In this document: positions 1-8,907 of the stretch, piece after piece
Numbering within the stretch: position 1 is the first letter of the stretch
Layout of the letters: each line of letters begins with the position of its first letter
Assembly: GCA_020845755.1 (NCBI GenBank)
Contig: JADLFE010000058.1
Coordinates: 1-64,000 of the forward strand
Length of the DNA: 64,000 nt
DNA from: Phycisphaerales bacterium
GTDB taxonomy: Bacteria > Planctomycetota > Phycisphaerae > Phycisphaerales > UBA1924
Direction of reading: 5' to 3'
Notes under the pieces: generated by a model
Told to the model about the DNA's origin: nothing
What the model saw: only the letters and a program-made list of their open reading frames with translations
Databases searched by the model: none
Made by a program: the position numbers and the translations under genes

Positions 1-67
1 CCAGCGTCCTTCATCGCCTCTCGATGCCAAGACATCCACCGTGTGCCCTTTGGCCAATCGCACCAAC
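1..67 (-). rRNA. rrl: 23S rRNA, 5' end (partial)
   Basis: Read on the minus strand, bases 67 to 1 match the conserved 5' start of bacterial 23S rRNA, including ACACGGTGGATG and GAGGCGATGAAGGACG (helix 2 region of domain I). Only about the first 67 nt are here; the gene runs off the left edge. No 16S sequence or tRNA lies upstream, where protein genes begin within 600 bases. The gene is therefore not preceded by 16S, and has its own promoter and leader at 331-450. Detached 16S and 23S genes are a known trait of many planctomycetes. The exact mature 5' end is approximate. Confidence 0.95.
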
Positions 68-330
68 CCGACGCCGCGATCTCTCGCGACCGGCTGGCAG
101 ACCAGAACTCGTGACGACTCACGAGCTTCACAAGACTCACCTCGGCCTTCCGCGTTCCGCACCCTCGCGGGTGTTTCCTGTGGATCGCCTCGATGAACCC
201 TGATGAATTCCATCGGCGCTCATATTCAATGCTTGCTTTCTTCGTTCTGACGTCTCCATCGGCGGCCAATTCCGCGGGAAACCCCGCTTCCTCGCCCACG
301 CGACGGATCGTCTCGTTCGTCAGTATCCGG

Positions 331-342
331 TTGTCAAAGAGC
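331..342 (-). promoter_or_regulatory. boxA-like antitermination element in the 23S leader
   Basis: On the minus strand this reads GCTCTTTGACAA, nearly identical to the bacterial rRNA boxA consensus (TGCTCTTTAACAA). It lies about 80 nt after the predicted transcription start and about 260 nt before the 23S 5' end. In known rRNA operons boxA recruits NusB/S10 to make the polymerase resist termination. Its presence in a leader leading only to 23S supports an independent rRNA transcription unit. The rest of 68-540 shows no credible coding sequence. Confidence 0.7.
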
Positions 343-422
343 TCGGACTCGATCAGGATCAACCCGACTTCGCCCCACCGCTGTCGCGGCGACCTCAACC
401 GCTCCGGTTTAGAGGTGGGAGG

Positions 423-450
423 ACTCTAGGAATCGACCCCGGGGAGTCAA
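423..450 (-). promoter_or_regulatory. Promoter of the 23S rRNA gene
   Basis: On the minus strand there is a -35 box TTGACT (450-445), a 16-nt spacer and a -10 box TAGAGT (428-423). Transcription would start near 416, giving a leader of about 350 nt before mature 23S. The same -10 hexamer TAGAGT appears in the rpmH promoter at 24111-24139. Predicted from sequence only. Confidence 0.6.
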
Positions 451-540
451 GCCGATCGCGACTCGTTTTTGATCTCGATTTCACCTCTTTTTGGTTCGGC
501 AAAAAGTCGGATCAACTCAAGACCTCCCTCCGAATGAAAA

Positions 541-565
541 ACGCCCCGAGAAAACCCCGGGGCGT
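541..565 (-). terminator. Rho-independent terminator of the pilus-type operon
   Basis: Perfect 8-bp stem (ACGCCCCG / CGGGGCGT) with a 9-nt loop. On the minus strand it is followed by a T-rich run (TTTTTCATT). It sits 24 nt after the stop of the last gene of the minus-strand operon and so ends that operon before the 23S promoter. Confidence 0.85.
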
Positions 566-588
566 GAAATCACTGATCCGGAATGGAC

Positions 589-2736
589 TTAGCCGCCGCC
601 GCTTCCACCACCGCCATCTCCACTGTCCGGAGGCGGGGGCTGATGGCCCGGGCGATCGTCCTGGCCCGGTCGGGTCGGCTGGGGCAGGTCCTGGGGATTA
701 ACGGCCTTGACCTTCGGGCGTCCCTGGTTCTCTCCGAGTTTGGCGTTGGATGCCAGGCGCTTGTAGAGGTCGCTGGCCGCATCCACGTCCGGGTAGCGAA
801 CCACGATCTGGCCGGAGTGGTCACGGAAGAAGGTGCGGAACTTGGACTTGGCGCTGCGTTCGCTCGACGACGGCAGGGCCGACGTATCGAGCATCATGGC
901 ATCGACGATAAAGTCGATGATCTTGGGAGCGGGCTTGGATAGACCGTCGTCTTCGAGTTTGGACTTGTCGGCGTCGTCCTTGGTGGCTGGCTGCTCTTCG
1001 GCGTCGCCTCCGGCGGAGCGTCGTCCCCCACCGCCGCGTTTTCCATCACCACCGTCGCGCTCGTTGCCGGTGGACTGTGTAATCCTGGGCTTGGCACCGG
1101 CCTTGAGTTTATCCATATCCCAGAGGCGCAGTTCATCGGGGAGTTTGGCCTGAGCGGCGAGCACGTCGCCGGGCTCGACCGCCGCCGCACCCTTGCGCCA
1201 GAATCCGTAGTAGAACTTATACATTTCGGCCGAGGCACGGGCGGTGCCGAGTTCATCGCTGGGCGAAGCGCCGGTGATGAAGAAATACTCCTTGGCCTCG
1301 ACGGTGATCGGGTCGGTCCACTCGGACCACAGGCCGCGCGCCACCGGGGATTCTGAATCCGCCTTCTGGGCCTCGACGAGTTTCTGCCCGTAGAGGGGGT
1401 TGTTGGTGACGACGCGGACGCGATAGCGATAGGTTGCGCCCGGCTCGGCGCTGATGTCGTGTGTCCAGACGCGGACCTTCGGATCGTCCAGGAGCGGCAG
1501 CCGTTTCTGGGACTCGCCGCTGGTGGTCTGCTCGGGCGCGTTGAGTTTGTCGAGTTCGGCCTGTGCCTTGACGATTCTGGCGCTCACCTCCTCGAGTTTG
1601 ACTTCGATCGGGTCCCTCTTGACGGGCTTGTCGGGTCGATCGCTCTGATTCGGTCTGCTCGCGGGCTTGGGCTCGACGATCTGGCCCGGACGCCCGCGCC
1701 CGCCGCCGTGCCCGCCGCCCCCATCGCCCTCCGAGGTGTCCCGCCCGCGATCGGGAGCCGTGGCCTGTTTGCCCTTGTTCTCCAGGCGGCGTTTGAGGAC
1801 GGCCTCTTCCTTCACCATGTCGTTGATCTGCTTCTGGATCCGGTCGATCTTCTCGCTCTTGGTCTCTCCGGCCGCCATCTCGGTGGGCGGCGTCCATTCC
1901 GGACCGGCGATGATGTTGTAGTACGCGGGCCGCATGATCAGGTCCTGAGCCTGCGACGCCTGCGACACCAGGAGCGGGAGATCGCCCTTGCTCTTGACCG
2001 ACTTATCGAGGTCCTTGAGCAGGCTGACGCGCCCGGGCATGGGCGGCACGATCGTCGTCTCGCCCCACTCGCCGCTAGAGAGTTGGCGTTCACGCTCCAT
2101 CTCAACCGCGACGACGCCCATCTGCCCGCGCCACCAGCCCAGAGGAATCGAGCGCGGATCGCCTTCCGGATCGTTCTCGAGCGCCTTGGTCAGCGCGGTT
2201 CCGTCAAAGACGGCCTCCACGCTGACGGCCTGCTTATCGAAGGGTTGCTCCTTCGGGAGGAGTTTGGCCAGTTCGTCGTTGGCGATGACCTCCATCGGAT
2301 CGATCGCACTGGCGAAGGTCGCCGCCATCACGCCCGACGGCGCCGGCACGGCCAGCGGCGCGATCGGCGCCTCGGCGTTGCCCGCCAGGCTCGCACCCGC
2401 GTCGGGCGTGAGCGGAAGACGGGGCGCCAGCGCCACGATGTTCTTCCCGGGCGACACACCCTTGGTCAGACGGTCCTCGAACCGCTTGAGCACATCGGCC
2501 CGCGGCGGCACTGGCAGTTCCGGCGACTGCGAATTCACCTTCGCCAAAATCGCCTCGGCCTGGGTCTTGACCGGGCCATAGGCCTTGTCGGGATCGACCA
2601 TCTGCCCCGCCACCTCGATCTGGTTGCCGGGGCCCACGAATTGCCACGCCAGCACACCCAGCAGCGACGCCCCGACGAGCCCGAACAACGCCTTGTCGAC
2701 GTACTGCTCGAACGTGTTGATTCCCTTGAGTTTCAT
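589..2736 (-). CDS. Membrane-anchored protein, third gene of the pilM-type operon
   Basis: 715 aa. The frame is open further upstream, but the start at 2736 is chosen because GGAGG lies just before it and the product then opens MKLKGINTFEQYVDKALFG, followed by one transmembrane segment (about residues 16-34). The rest is probably extracytoplasmic: a predicted helical, charged middle part with Gly/Arg-rich low-complexity stretches (around 330-380), then a domain around 420-530 with beta-rich text resembling a fibronectin-like fold, and a Gly/Pro/Gln-rich tail ending in GGGGSGGG. I recognise no catalytic motif. It follows a PilM/PilN-like fusion and a single-pass protein in the same operon, so by position it may play a PilP-like role. 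That role is inference; the family is not identified. Confidence 0.85.
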   Translation of the reverse strand: MKLKGINTFEQYVDKALFGLVGASLLGVLAWQFVGPGNQIEVAGQMVDPDKAYGPVKTQAEAILAKVNSQSPELPVPPRADVLKRFEDRLTKGVSPGKNIVALAPRLPLTPDAGASLAGNAEAPIAPLAVPAPSGVMAATFASAIDPMEVIANDELAKLLPKEQPFDKQAVSVEAVFDGTALTKALENDPEGDPRSIPLGWWRGQMGVVAVEMERERQLSSGEWGETTIVPPMPGRVSLLKDLDKSVKSKGDLPLLVSQASQAQDLIMRPAYYNIIAGPEWTPPTEMAAGETKSEKIDRIQKQINDMVKEEAVLKRRLENKGKQATAPDRGRDTSEGDGGGGHGGGRGRPGQIVEPKPASRPNQSDRPDKPVKRDPIEVKLEEVSARIVKAQAELDKLNAPEQTTSGESQKRLPLLDDPKVRVWTHDISAEPGATYRYRVRVVTNNPLYGQKLVEAQKADSESPVARGLWSEWTDPITVEAKEYFFITGASPSDELGTARASAEMYKFYYGFWRKGAAAVEPGDVLAAQAKLPDELRLWDMDKLKAGAKPRITQSTGNERDGGDGKRGGGGRRSAGGDAEEQPATKDDADKSKLEDDGLSKPAPKIIDFIVDAMMLDTSALPSSSERSAKSKFRTFFRDHSGQIVVRYPDVDAASDLYKRLASNAKLGENQGRPKVKAVNPQDLPQPTRPGQDDRPGHQPPPPDSGDGGGGSGGG

Positions 2737-2794
2737 CCGCGATCCTCCGCACACCGCACGCTCGCGCGGCGTTGGCACGACTCGACCCCTGCGA

Positions 2795-4162
2795 TTACTT
2801 GTCGTCTTCCTTCTGCGCGTCTCCAGCGGGAGCGGCCTCGCCCTCCGCCGGCTTCTCTTCCGGGATCCCAAGGCGGGACCGGATTTCCTTGGGCATCCAG
2901 GGCTGCATCCAGGAGCGGAGCCACACGGCCTCCACCTCGATGGTCGCCTTGACCACCGGCGCGTCTCCGTAGTAATACCCGCGCTCCAACTCGCTCCACG
3001 AGTCGACCTCGCCCAGGTCGATGTCGGTGATGGTCATGAAGTTTGTCTGCGCGAACGCGTCGAAAAGACGGGGGATCATCGCCGAATCCACGACCAACTC
3101 CACCGAGGCGTGGCGCAGGTCGTACATCCCGTTCTCCGGGCCCGACCAGCGCCCCGTGATCGACCTGTCGAAGTCGGGCTTGATCTCCGCGTTCGGGTTG
3201 GCCGCGACCGGTGCCGCGCTCGACGAATCTTCCGTCGTGGTCTGGGGGCGTTCAACGCGGGCATACGGCGTGTCCTTCAGAAGCACACGCACCACCCGCT
3301 TGACCGCGCCCTGGTCCACGCTCTGCGGGCGACCGCCGCTGTCGGTATTGGCGGCGGCAACCGCCTGCAGGACATCGCTGAACATCCAGAAGTCGGCCTG
3401 CCAACCGAAACAATCCTCCAGCACCGGGAGCATCTTGGGCTTCACGCGAAGCAGGCTCATCCCGCGCGCGTTGTCGACCGCGAACACATCCATCCCGGCG
3501 TAGAACGTGATCTCACGAGCCCGGGCCTGGTACTCTCCCACGCGACGCGACACCACTTTCTCCGTGATCCGCGCCGATTCCTCGGGCGACAACTGGCGAT
3601 TGGCGTTCTGGCCCAGGATCGCCTCGCGCTCACGCGTCGAGACATCGTGCAGGATGGGCGCCAACTTGTCAGCAGGGCGCGGCCCCCCCGCACGCACCCG
3701 GTCCAGCAGGTCCTGGTACGCCGACGGGCGGCCGTCCTTCCCGATCAGACGGTCCGCCAGTTCGAACGGGAGCGTCTGCAACGCCTCGCCCTTGGCGTCG
3801 GGGAACAGGCCCTCGACCAGCGGCCTGTGATCACGCTGGTTGAACGCGACCGCGCGAGCAACCACGCCGTCGGCCTGCTGAAGCACCGACTCCCGATGCT
3901 TCTTGAAGAACTCGGTGCGAACCGCGTTGGGCAGGTCGCTCTGCGTCACCGCCGTCTCGGACGGATCCAGCGCGGGGATCGCGTAGGAGACCTTCTGGGC
4001 GAGTTTGTCGACGTCCGCCTTGACCTCGGCGGCGCGTTTGGTCTTGATCGATTCGTTCCACTTGGAACTGAAGACGTATCCCACCGGGAGCACGATCACC
4101 ACCACGAGGGTGGAGATCACCACGAGAAGGTGGGCCTTGATCCACGCGAGCATGGGCTTCAC
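2795..4162 (-). CDS. Single-pass membrane protein, PilO-like position
   Basis: 455 aa. The start is GTG at 4162, overlapping the TGA of the upstream pilM-like gene (GTGA), with AAGGAGG ahead of it, so translation is probably coupled. An ATG nine bases further in is the alternative. One N-terminal transmembrane helix (about 10-32) precedes a long extracytoplasmic region with two plausible alpha/beta domains and an acidic, Ala-rich tail. No enzyme motif is seen. Size and topology differ from classical PilO (about 200 aa), but gene order after the PilM/PilN fusion matches pilM-N-O-P. The PilO analogy rests on context only. Confidence 0.85.
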   Translation of the reverse strand: MKPMLAWIKAHLLVVISTLVVVIVLPVGYVFSSKWNESIKTKRAAEVKADVDKLAQKVSYAIPALDPSETAVTQSDLPNAVRTEFFKKHRESVLQQADGVVARAVAFNQRDHRPLVEGLFPDAKGEALQTLPFELADRLIGKDGRPSAYQDLLDRVRAGGPRPADKLAPILHDVSTREREAILGQNANRQLSPEESARITEKVVSRRVGEYQARAREITFYAGMDVFAVDNARGMSLLRVKPKMLPVLEDCFGWQADFWMFSDVLQAVAAANTDSGGRPQSVDQGAVKRVVRVLLKDTPYARVERPQTTTEDSSSAAPVAANPNAEIKPDFDRSITGRWSGPENGMYDLRHASVELVVDSAMIPRLFDAFAQTNFMTITDIDLGEVDSWSELERGYYYGDAPVVKATIEVEAVWLRSWMQPWMPKEIRSRLGIPEEKPAEGEAAPAGDAQKEDDK

Positions 4163-6318
4163 TGCTTGCCCTCCTTCTTGGGAGTTTCGCCGGCGTTTTC
4201 GGCGGGCTTTGCGGGGGCCAGAATCTTGACGGTCCAGCGGAGCGTGACGTTGGCGCTCTTGAGTTTGTCGGTCTTGGCGGGTTTGAGCGAGGTCAGCGGG
4301 GCGATCTGCTCGATGTCGGCGTTGGTGCCGCTCTCACCGGAACTGAGCGACGAAGCATTCCCGCCCGCGTCGCCCGGGTCGGATCGCTCCTCCATGCCGC
4401 CGCCGTCATCTCCGCTGGCATGTCCCGATGGGCGTCTGGATCGTCCGCCGCCGACCTGGGCGCCCTCGCTGCGCGAATTCTGGAAGGCGCGGCGGAGTTC
4501 TTCCTGGGTCGCGCCCTCGGACTTGACCAGCGGGCCGGAGTCCACGGGAGCCTGCGTGCTCTCGCCGGACTGGTCGGAGGCCAGCGCCAGGCCACCGAGT
4601 TCGTCGACATTGAGGTCGCGGACGTCGGGCGGGACGATCTCGTAGGGCACGCCGTCGCGCTTGGTGTTTTCTTTGAGCCACTTCTGCAGCGTCGCGATGG
4701 CAAACCGGCGAGCCTCGGGCGAATACGTGGATGCTTGGAGTTCGACCGTGATCTTGCCGAGGTAGCCCTCTTCGGGCTTGGCGGCCTCGCTCGCCGACTC
4801 GCCCTCCTTGGGCGCGGGCGCATCCGCGCCAGGGGCGAGGTAATTGGTCTTGAAGGCCCGGAGGGTAAAGGCGCCGGGTGTGCCGGGCGGGGGAGCGACC
4901 TCGGGCTTCTGCCACGAAGCCGCCACGTTCTCCGCCGAGGCCATCATCAGGCCCAGGTCGTTGATCAGGTGCGAGTGGATCTCGCGGGCCTGGGTAAGTC
5001 CCAGCAGGTTCGCGGCACGGAAATCAGTCTCGCCGGAGCCGAGCACCTTGGCCTCGTCGGCGAAGCGTTTGGCCTCGTTCAGTTCGTTGATGGCCTTGTC
5101 GATCTCAACGGGGCGTTGCGAGCCGGCGATCGCGGTCGAATCGACGAACGGGCGGATGAACATGGCGCCGCCGGCGAGGACGGCGAGCCCCGCCGCGGCG
5201 GCGAACCACCGCGACTTGGTCTTCCACATGGATTCGCGCACCACCACCGTGGGCATGAGGTTGGCGTTGATGGCGTTGAGCCCCAGGCCCTGGAGCGCCA
5301 GGCCATAGGCCGTGGAGAGTTGCAGGGCGGCGTCCTTGAAATGGGCCTGGCGAGCGGGGTCCTTGATCGCGTCGGTGTTAATCCGCTTGAATTCCTCGAG
5401 TCGATAGACGTCCATCGAGAGTTGCTGCTTCAGGTACTTGCGCAGGCCGGGGAGTTGGAAGGTCGAGCCCATGCCGACCAGTCGCACGATCTTGGCGTCC
5501 TTGTGCAGCGACTGGTAGTACCCGATCGAACGCTGCACGTCCTGCGCGAGGTCGGTGAAGACCGAGCGCATCGCCTGGAAGACGTGTCGGGCGTTGGGCC
5601 CCTCGTCGGCCTCTCTCTTGAGTTTTTCCGCCTTGGGATAGGTGAGTTTGAAGGTATTGACCAGAGCGTCTGTGAACTGGTGCCCGCCGATCGGGAACGT
5701 GCGAACCCACACGCGTCCGGACTCGGCGATGATGACATCGGTCGAGGTCGTGCCGACATCAAGGATCAACGTGCCGGGCGTCTGCTCGCTGAACTGCAGG
5801 TCATAGGCCAGGGCGTTGTACGCGGCAACCGGGCTCAGATTCACATAATCCGGCGTGATCCCCACGTCCTGGAGCATCTGCAGGCGTTCCATGATGCGGT
5901 CGCGTGTGATCGCGAAGATACCCACCTCGACGTCGGGCGAGTCGGGGCTCACGAACGTCTGGTAGTCCCACTCGACCTGATCGAGGGGGAAAGGAATCTG
6001 CTGGACCGCTTCGAACTTCACGATCGCCGGAACCTTCTTGGGCTCGACGGGCGGGAGTTTGGTGAAGCGGGCGAAGGCCGAGTGTCCGGGAACCGAAACC
6101 GCGATCGCCGCCTTGCTCAGGTCCACCTGGCTGACGAGTTGACCGAGCGCGATGCGCATCGCGTCGTTCTGGTCAAGCCCGGGCGTGCTCAGCACCTTCT
6201 GGTGCGGAACGACGATGTACTCGAGAACATTGACGCCGTTCGAACCTTCTTCGAGTTTGATCGCCTTGACGGCACCGGCGCCGATCTCGATTCCCCAGCA
6301 CGCGGATGATGAAGCCAT
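4159..6318 (-). CDS. pilM: PilM-like ATPase fused to a PilN-like membrane domain
   Basis: 719 aa, with ATG at 6318 and AGGAG upstream. Residues 1-350 are a PilM (actin-like, FtsA-family) domain: GIEIGAGAVKAI at 9-20, LILDVGTTSTDVII at 184-197 and VGMGSTFQLPGL at 281-292. At 350-356 comes INANLMP, resembling the INLLP peptide by which PilN docks into PilM. A transmembrane helix follows at about 371-389, then a periplasmic-type region including a ferredoxin-like stretch (about 525-560) and a disordered Gly/Ser-rich linker. In type IV pilus systems PilM is the cytoplasmic ring linking the motor to PilN/PilO. Here the two appear to be one chain. First gene of a three-gene operon; no pilin, PilB or PilQ is present in the window. 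Confidence 0.9.
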   Translation of the reverse strand: MASSSACWGIEIGAGAVKAIKLEEGSNGVNVLEYIVVPHQKVLSTPGLDQNDAMRIALGQLVSQVDLSKAAIAVSVPGHSAFARFTKLPPVEPKKVPAIVKFEAVQQIPFPLDQVEWDYQTFVSPDSPDVEVGIFAITRDRIMERLQMLQDVGITPDYVNLSPVAAYNALAYDLQFSEQTPGTLILDVGTTSTDVIIAESGRVWVRTFPIGGHQFTDALVNTFKLTYPKAEKLKREADEGPNARHVFQAMRSVFTDLAQDVQRSIGYYQSLHKDAKIVRLVGMGSTFQLPGLRKYLKQQLSMDVYRLEEFKRINTDAIKDPARQAHFKDAALQLSTAYGLALQGLGLNAINANLMPTVVVRESMWKTKSRWFAAAAGLAVLAGGAMFIRPFVDSTAIAGSQRPVEIDKAINELNEAKRFADEAKVLGSGETDFRAANLLGLTQAREIHSHLINDLGLMMASAENVAASWQKPEVAPPPGTPGAFTLRAFKTNYLAPGADAPAPKEGESASEAAKPEEGYLGKITVELQASTYSPEARRFAIATLQKWLKENTKRDGVPYEIVPPDVRDLNVDELGGLALASDQSGESTQAPVDSGPLVKSEGATQEELRRAFQNSRSEGAQVGGGRSRRPSGHASGDDGGGMEERSDPGDAGGNASSLSSGESGTNADIEQIAPLTSLKPAKTDKLKSANVTLRWTVKILAPAKPAENAGETPKKEGKQ

Positions 6319-6354
6319 TGGTCACTCCTCGCCTCAAACGGGCGAAACCGAGGC

Positions 6355-6394
6355 GATAGGGCAACCTACGGCGTCGGAGCGCCGACGCCCTATC
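6355..6394 (-). promoter_or_regulatory. Two mutually exclusive hairpins in the pilM leader
   Basis: Two perfect 8-bp inverted repeats share bases: GATAGGGC (6355-6362) with GCCCTATC (6387-6394), and GGCGTCGG (6370-6377) with CCGACGCC (6382-6389). They overlap at 6387-6389, so both cannot form fully. They lie 37-76 nt upstream of the pilM-like start, in its probable 5' leader. This could be a structural switch or an operator. No known riboswitch family was recognised. Confidence 0.4.
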
Positions 6395-6761
6395 ACTTCC
6401 AATCCAGCCCCGACCGGTTGTGGACGGGCCGGGGATGGTACACAAACAGGGCCCGTTCGGGGGACTCCATTTGTGGTGTTCCAAGAGATACGCGGGGGGT
6501 GATAGGCGGGTTTCCGGGCCACGTGGGGGTGTGACAACGGCGTGACAATCCGACGACATGGGGCGAACACCCCCTAGCCCTGATGAATCGACAGATCAAG
6601 CACTCGGCGCCGCGCGAGGGATGGCTTAGACTGACGGGTTCAGGCACCGAGCCATCGGGCGGGAGCATGAAGAGGTTCGTGCTCGCGGATCTGTGGATTT
6701 GTGACTCGCGTGTCCTAAATTACCACATGCCCGTCGAATGGCGACGGGCGGGAGGTGTTCT
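6395..6761. other. Divergent intergenic region, pilM operon and EF-G-like gene
   Basis: No convincing coding sequence. It must hold the promoters for the minus-strand pilus-type operon and the plus-strand EF-G-like gene, but I cannot name strong -35/-10 pairs for either. A strong ribosome-binding site (GGGAGG, 6749-6754) precedes the EF-G-like start at 6762. Confidence 0.5.
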
Positions 6762-8843
6762 ATGACTGGCAACGTATCGACCGACCCCCGGAACATTCGC
6801 AACGTGGTGCTCACGGGCGCCGGAGGGTCGGGTAAGACGACGATAACGGAGCGACTGCTGTTTCTCAACGGCACGACCAAGCGTCTGGGCACGGTTGAGG
6901 AAGGCAACACGATCAGCGATTACTCGGAGGAAGAGAGGCAGCACAAGCACAGCCTCCAGCCCTCGTTCATGCACTTCACGTTCGAGGGGCACGACGTTCA
7001 CCTGATCGACACGCCGGGCCTGGGCGACTTCATGGGTCATGCCATCACGTGTTTCCCGGCGGTCGAGACGGTGATAGTGGTGATCGACGCGCTCAAGGGC
7101 ATCCAGAGCGTGACTCGCCGCCTGATGTCGGTGGCGGCCGAACGCAAGATCCCGCGGATGATCGTGATCAACAAGATCGACGAATCGCAGGCGGATCTGC
7201 CCGCGCTGGTCGCGCAGGTGCGTGAGTCGTTCGGCGCGACCTGCCTGCCGATCAACCTGCCGACGGACGGCGGTGCGAAGGTCATCAACGTCTTTGAGCA
7301 CGACGGCAACGACGCCGCGGGCGACCAGACCGATTTCTCCAGTGTCCACGAGGCGCACCGCCAGATCGTGGAGCAGGTGATCGAAGTCGACGAAGACCTC
7401 ACGATGCAGTACCTCGAAAAGGGCGAGGGATTCGACCCCGAGAAGCTGCACGCCGCGTTTGAGAAGGCGCTGGAATCCGCCCACCTGGTTCCCATCTGCT
7501 TCTGCTCGGCCAAGACGGGCGCGGGCTGCGAAGACCTGTTGCACGTGCTGGCGAGCCTGTGCCCCAGCCCGGTCGAGGTGAACCCACCGGAATTCCAGAA
7601 GCGCGAGGCGGGAGGCGAGGACCAGGAGTGGCACGCCAAGCCCGACGCCGCGGCTCCGCTCATCGCGCACGTCTTCAAGGTCGCGACCGATCCGTTCGTG
7701 GGCAAGTTGGGTGTCTTCCGCGTCCACCAGGGCACGATCAAGCACAAGAGCGAGGTGCTGCTGGACGACCAGAAGAAGCCGGTCCGCATCAACCATCTCT
7801 ACAAACTGCAGGGGAAGGACCACGTCGAGGTCGAGTCGCTGGGTCCGGGCGAGATCGGCGCGATCTCGAAGGTCGATGAAGTCCGCTTCAACAGCGTGAT
7901 GCACGAGAGCCACGACGCGGACTCGGTGCACCTCTGGCCGCTCCCCTTGCCCAAGCCGATGTTCGGTCTGGCGATCGAACTGAAGAATCACGCGGACGAG
8001 AGCAAGTTCTCGGCCGCGTGCCATCGCATGATGCTCGAGGACCCGTGCCTGGTGGTCGAGCGCATCGCGGCGACGAACCAGACGGTGATGCGGGGGCTGG
8101 GCGAACTCCACCTGCGCGTGGTGATCGAGAAGCTCAAGCACCAGTCCAACATTGAACTACTTACCTCGCCGCCCAAGGTGGCGTACAAGGAGACGATCAC
8201 CTCGCGGGCCGACGGGCACCACCGCCACAAGAAGCAGACGGGCGGCGCCGGCCAGTTCGGCGAGGTGTATCTGCGTGTGCTCCCGCTCCCGACCGATCAT
8301 CCCGAGGGTTTCGAGTTCGAAAACGCGACGGTCGGAGGCACGATCCCCCGCCAGTTCATTCCGGCGGTGGAGAAGGGCGTGCGCCAGGTGCTGGGCGACG
8401 GCGCGATCGCGGGCTATCCGCTCACGGGCGTGCGCGTCGAGGTCTACGACGGCAAGTACCACGACGTGGACAGCAAGGAAATCGCGTTCATCACGGCCGG
8501 CAAGCGCGCGTTCATCGACGCGGTGCAGAAGGCCAAGCCCGTGCTGCTCGAGCCGTATGTCATGCTGGAGATCACGGTCCCCAGCAAGTACATGGGCGAC
8601 ATCACGGGGCACCTGTCGACCAAGCGCGCCCGCGTGCAGTCGAGCGACATGGTCGGGCCCGACGTGTGCCTCATCAAGGCGCACGCGCCCCTGGGCGAGT
8701 TGCAGAATTACAGCAACGAACTCAAGAGCATGACGGGCGGCGCGGGGACCTACGCGATGGAATACAGCCACGACGAACGCACCCCTGGCAACATCCAGGC
8801 GCTGGTGGTGGCGGCGTACAAGCCCAAGGCCGAGCAGGACTGA
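6762..8843 (+). CDS. EF-G-like translational GTPase (non-canonical paralogue)
   Basis: 693 aa. The start at 6762 is preferred over 6738 because GGGAGG lies 7 nt before it. The GTPase domain has P-loop GAGGSGKT (19-26), G3 motif DTPGLGDF (83-90) and NKID (137-140), followed by EF-G domains II-V (e.g. KQTGGAGQFGEV in domain IV and the C-terminal domain V). Length matches EF-G. Two features mark it as a paralogue rather than the main FusA: the switch-I region lacks the RGITI motif, and the catalytic His of DTPGH is Leu87. It stands alone, without rpsL, rpsG or tuf. Such EF-G-like proteins are common as extra copies; their role (alternative elongation, recycling or resistance) cannot be read here. 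A terminator follows. Confidence 0.9.
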   Translation: MTGNVSTDPRNIRNVVLTGAGGSGKTTITERLLFLNGTTKRLGTVEEGNTISDYSEEERQHKHSLQPSFMHFTFEGHDVHLIDTPGLGDFMGHAITCFPAVETVIVVIDALKGIQSVTRRLMSVAAERKIPRMIVINKIDESQADLPALVAQVRESFGATCLPINLPTDGGAKVINVFEHDGNDAAGDQTDFSSVHEAHRQIVEQVIEVDEDLTMQYLEKGEGFDPEKLHAAFEKALESAHLVPICFCSAKTGAGCEDLLHVLASLCPSPVEVNPPEFQKREAGGEDQEWHAKPDAAAPLIAHVFKVATDPFVGKLGVFRVHQGTIKHKSEVLLDDQKKPVRINHLYKLQGKDHVEVESLGPGEIGAISKVDEVRFNSVMHESHDADSVHLWPLPLPKPMFGLAIELKNHADESKFSAACHRMMLEDPCLVVERIAATNQTVMRGLGELHLRVVIEKLKHQSNIELLTSPPKVAYKETITSRADGHHRHKKQTGGAGQFGEVYLRVLPLPTDHPEGFEFENATVGGTIPRQFIPAVEKGVRQVLGDGAIAGYPLTGVRVEVYDGKYHDVDSKEIAFITAGKRAFIDAVQKAKPVLLEPYVMLEITVPSKYMGDITGHLSTKRARVQSSDMVGPDVCLIKAHAPLGELQNYSNELKSMTGGAGTYAMEYSHDERTPGNIQALVVAAYKPKAEQD

Positions 8844-8874
8844 TCGAAAAGACCGAAATTCCAACGTCGTGGGG

Positions 8875-8907
8875 CCGGGGCTGCCGAAAGGTGGCCCCGG
8901 TTCTTTT
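8875..8907 (+). terminator. Rho-independent terminator after the EF-G-like gene
   Basis: Stem CCGGGGC/GCCCCGG continued by wobble-paired TGCC/GGTG and closed by a GAAA tetraloop, then TTCTTTT. It lies 32 nt after the stop codon. Confidence 0.85.

Noticed and set aside
193-429. 78-aa open frame in the 23S leader
   Set aside because: It lies antisense within the rRNA leader, has low-complexity Ser/Arg text and no ribosome-binding site.
6319-6420. c-di-GMP riboswitch in the pilM leader
   Set aside because: Such switches regulate pili in some bacteria, but the conserved core was not found; only alternative hairpins are present.
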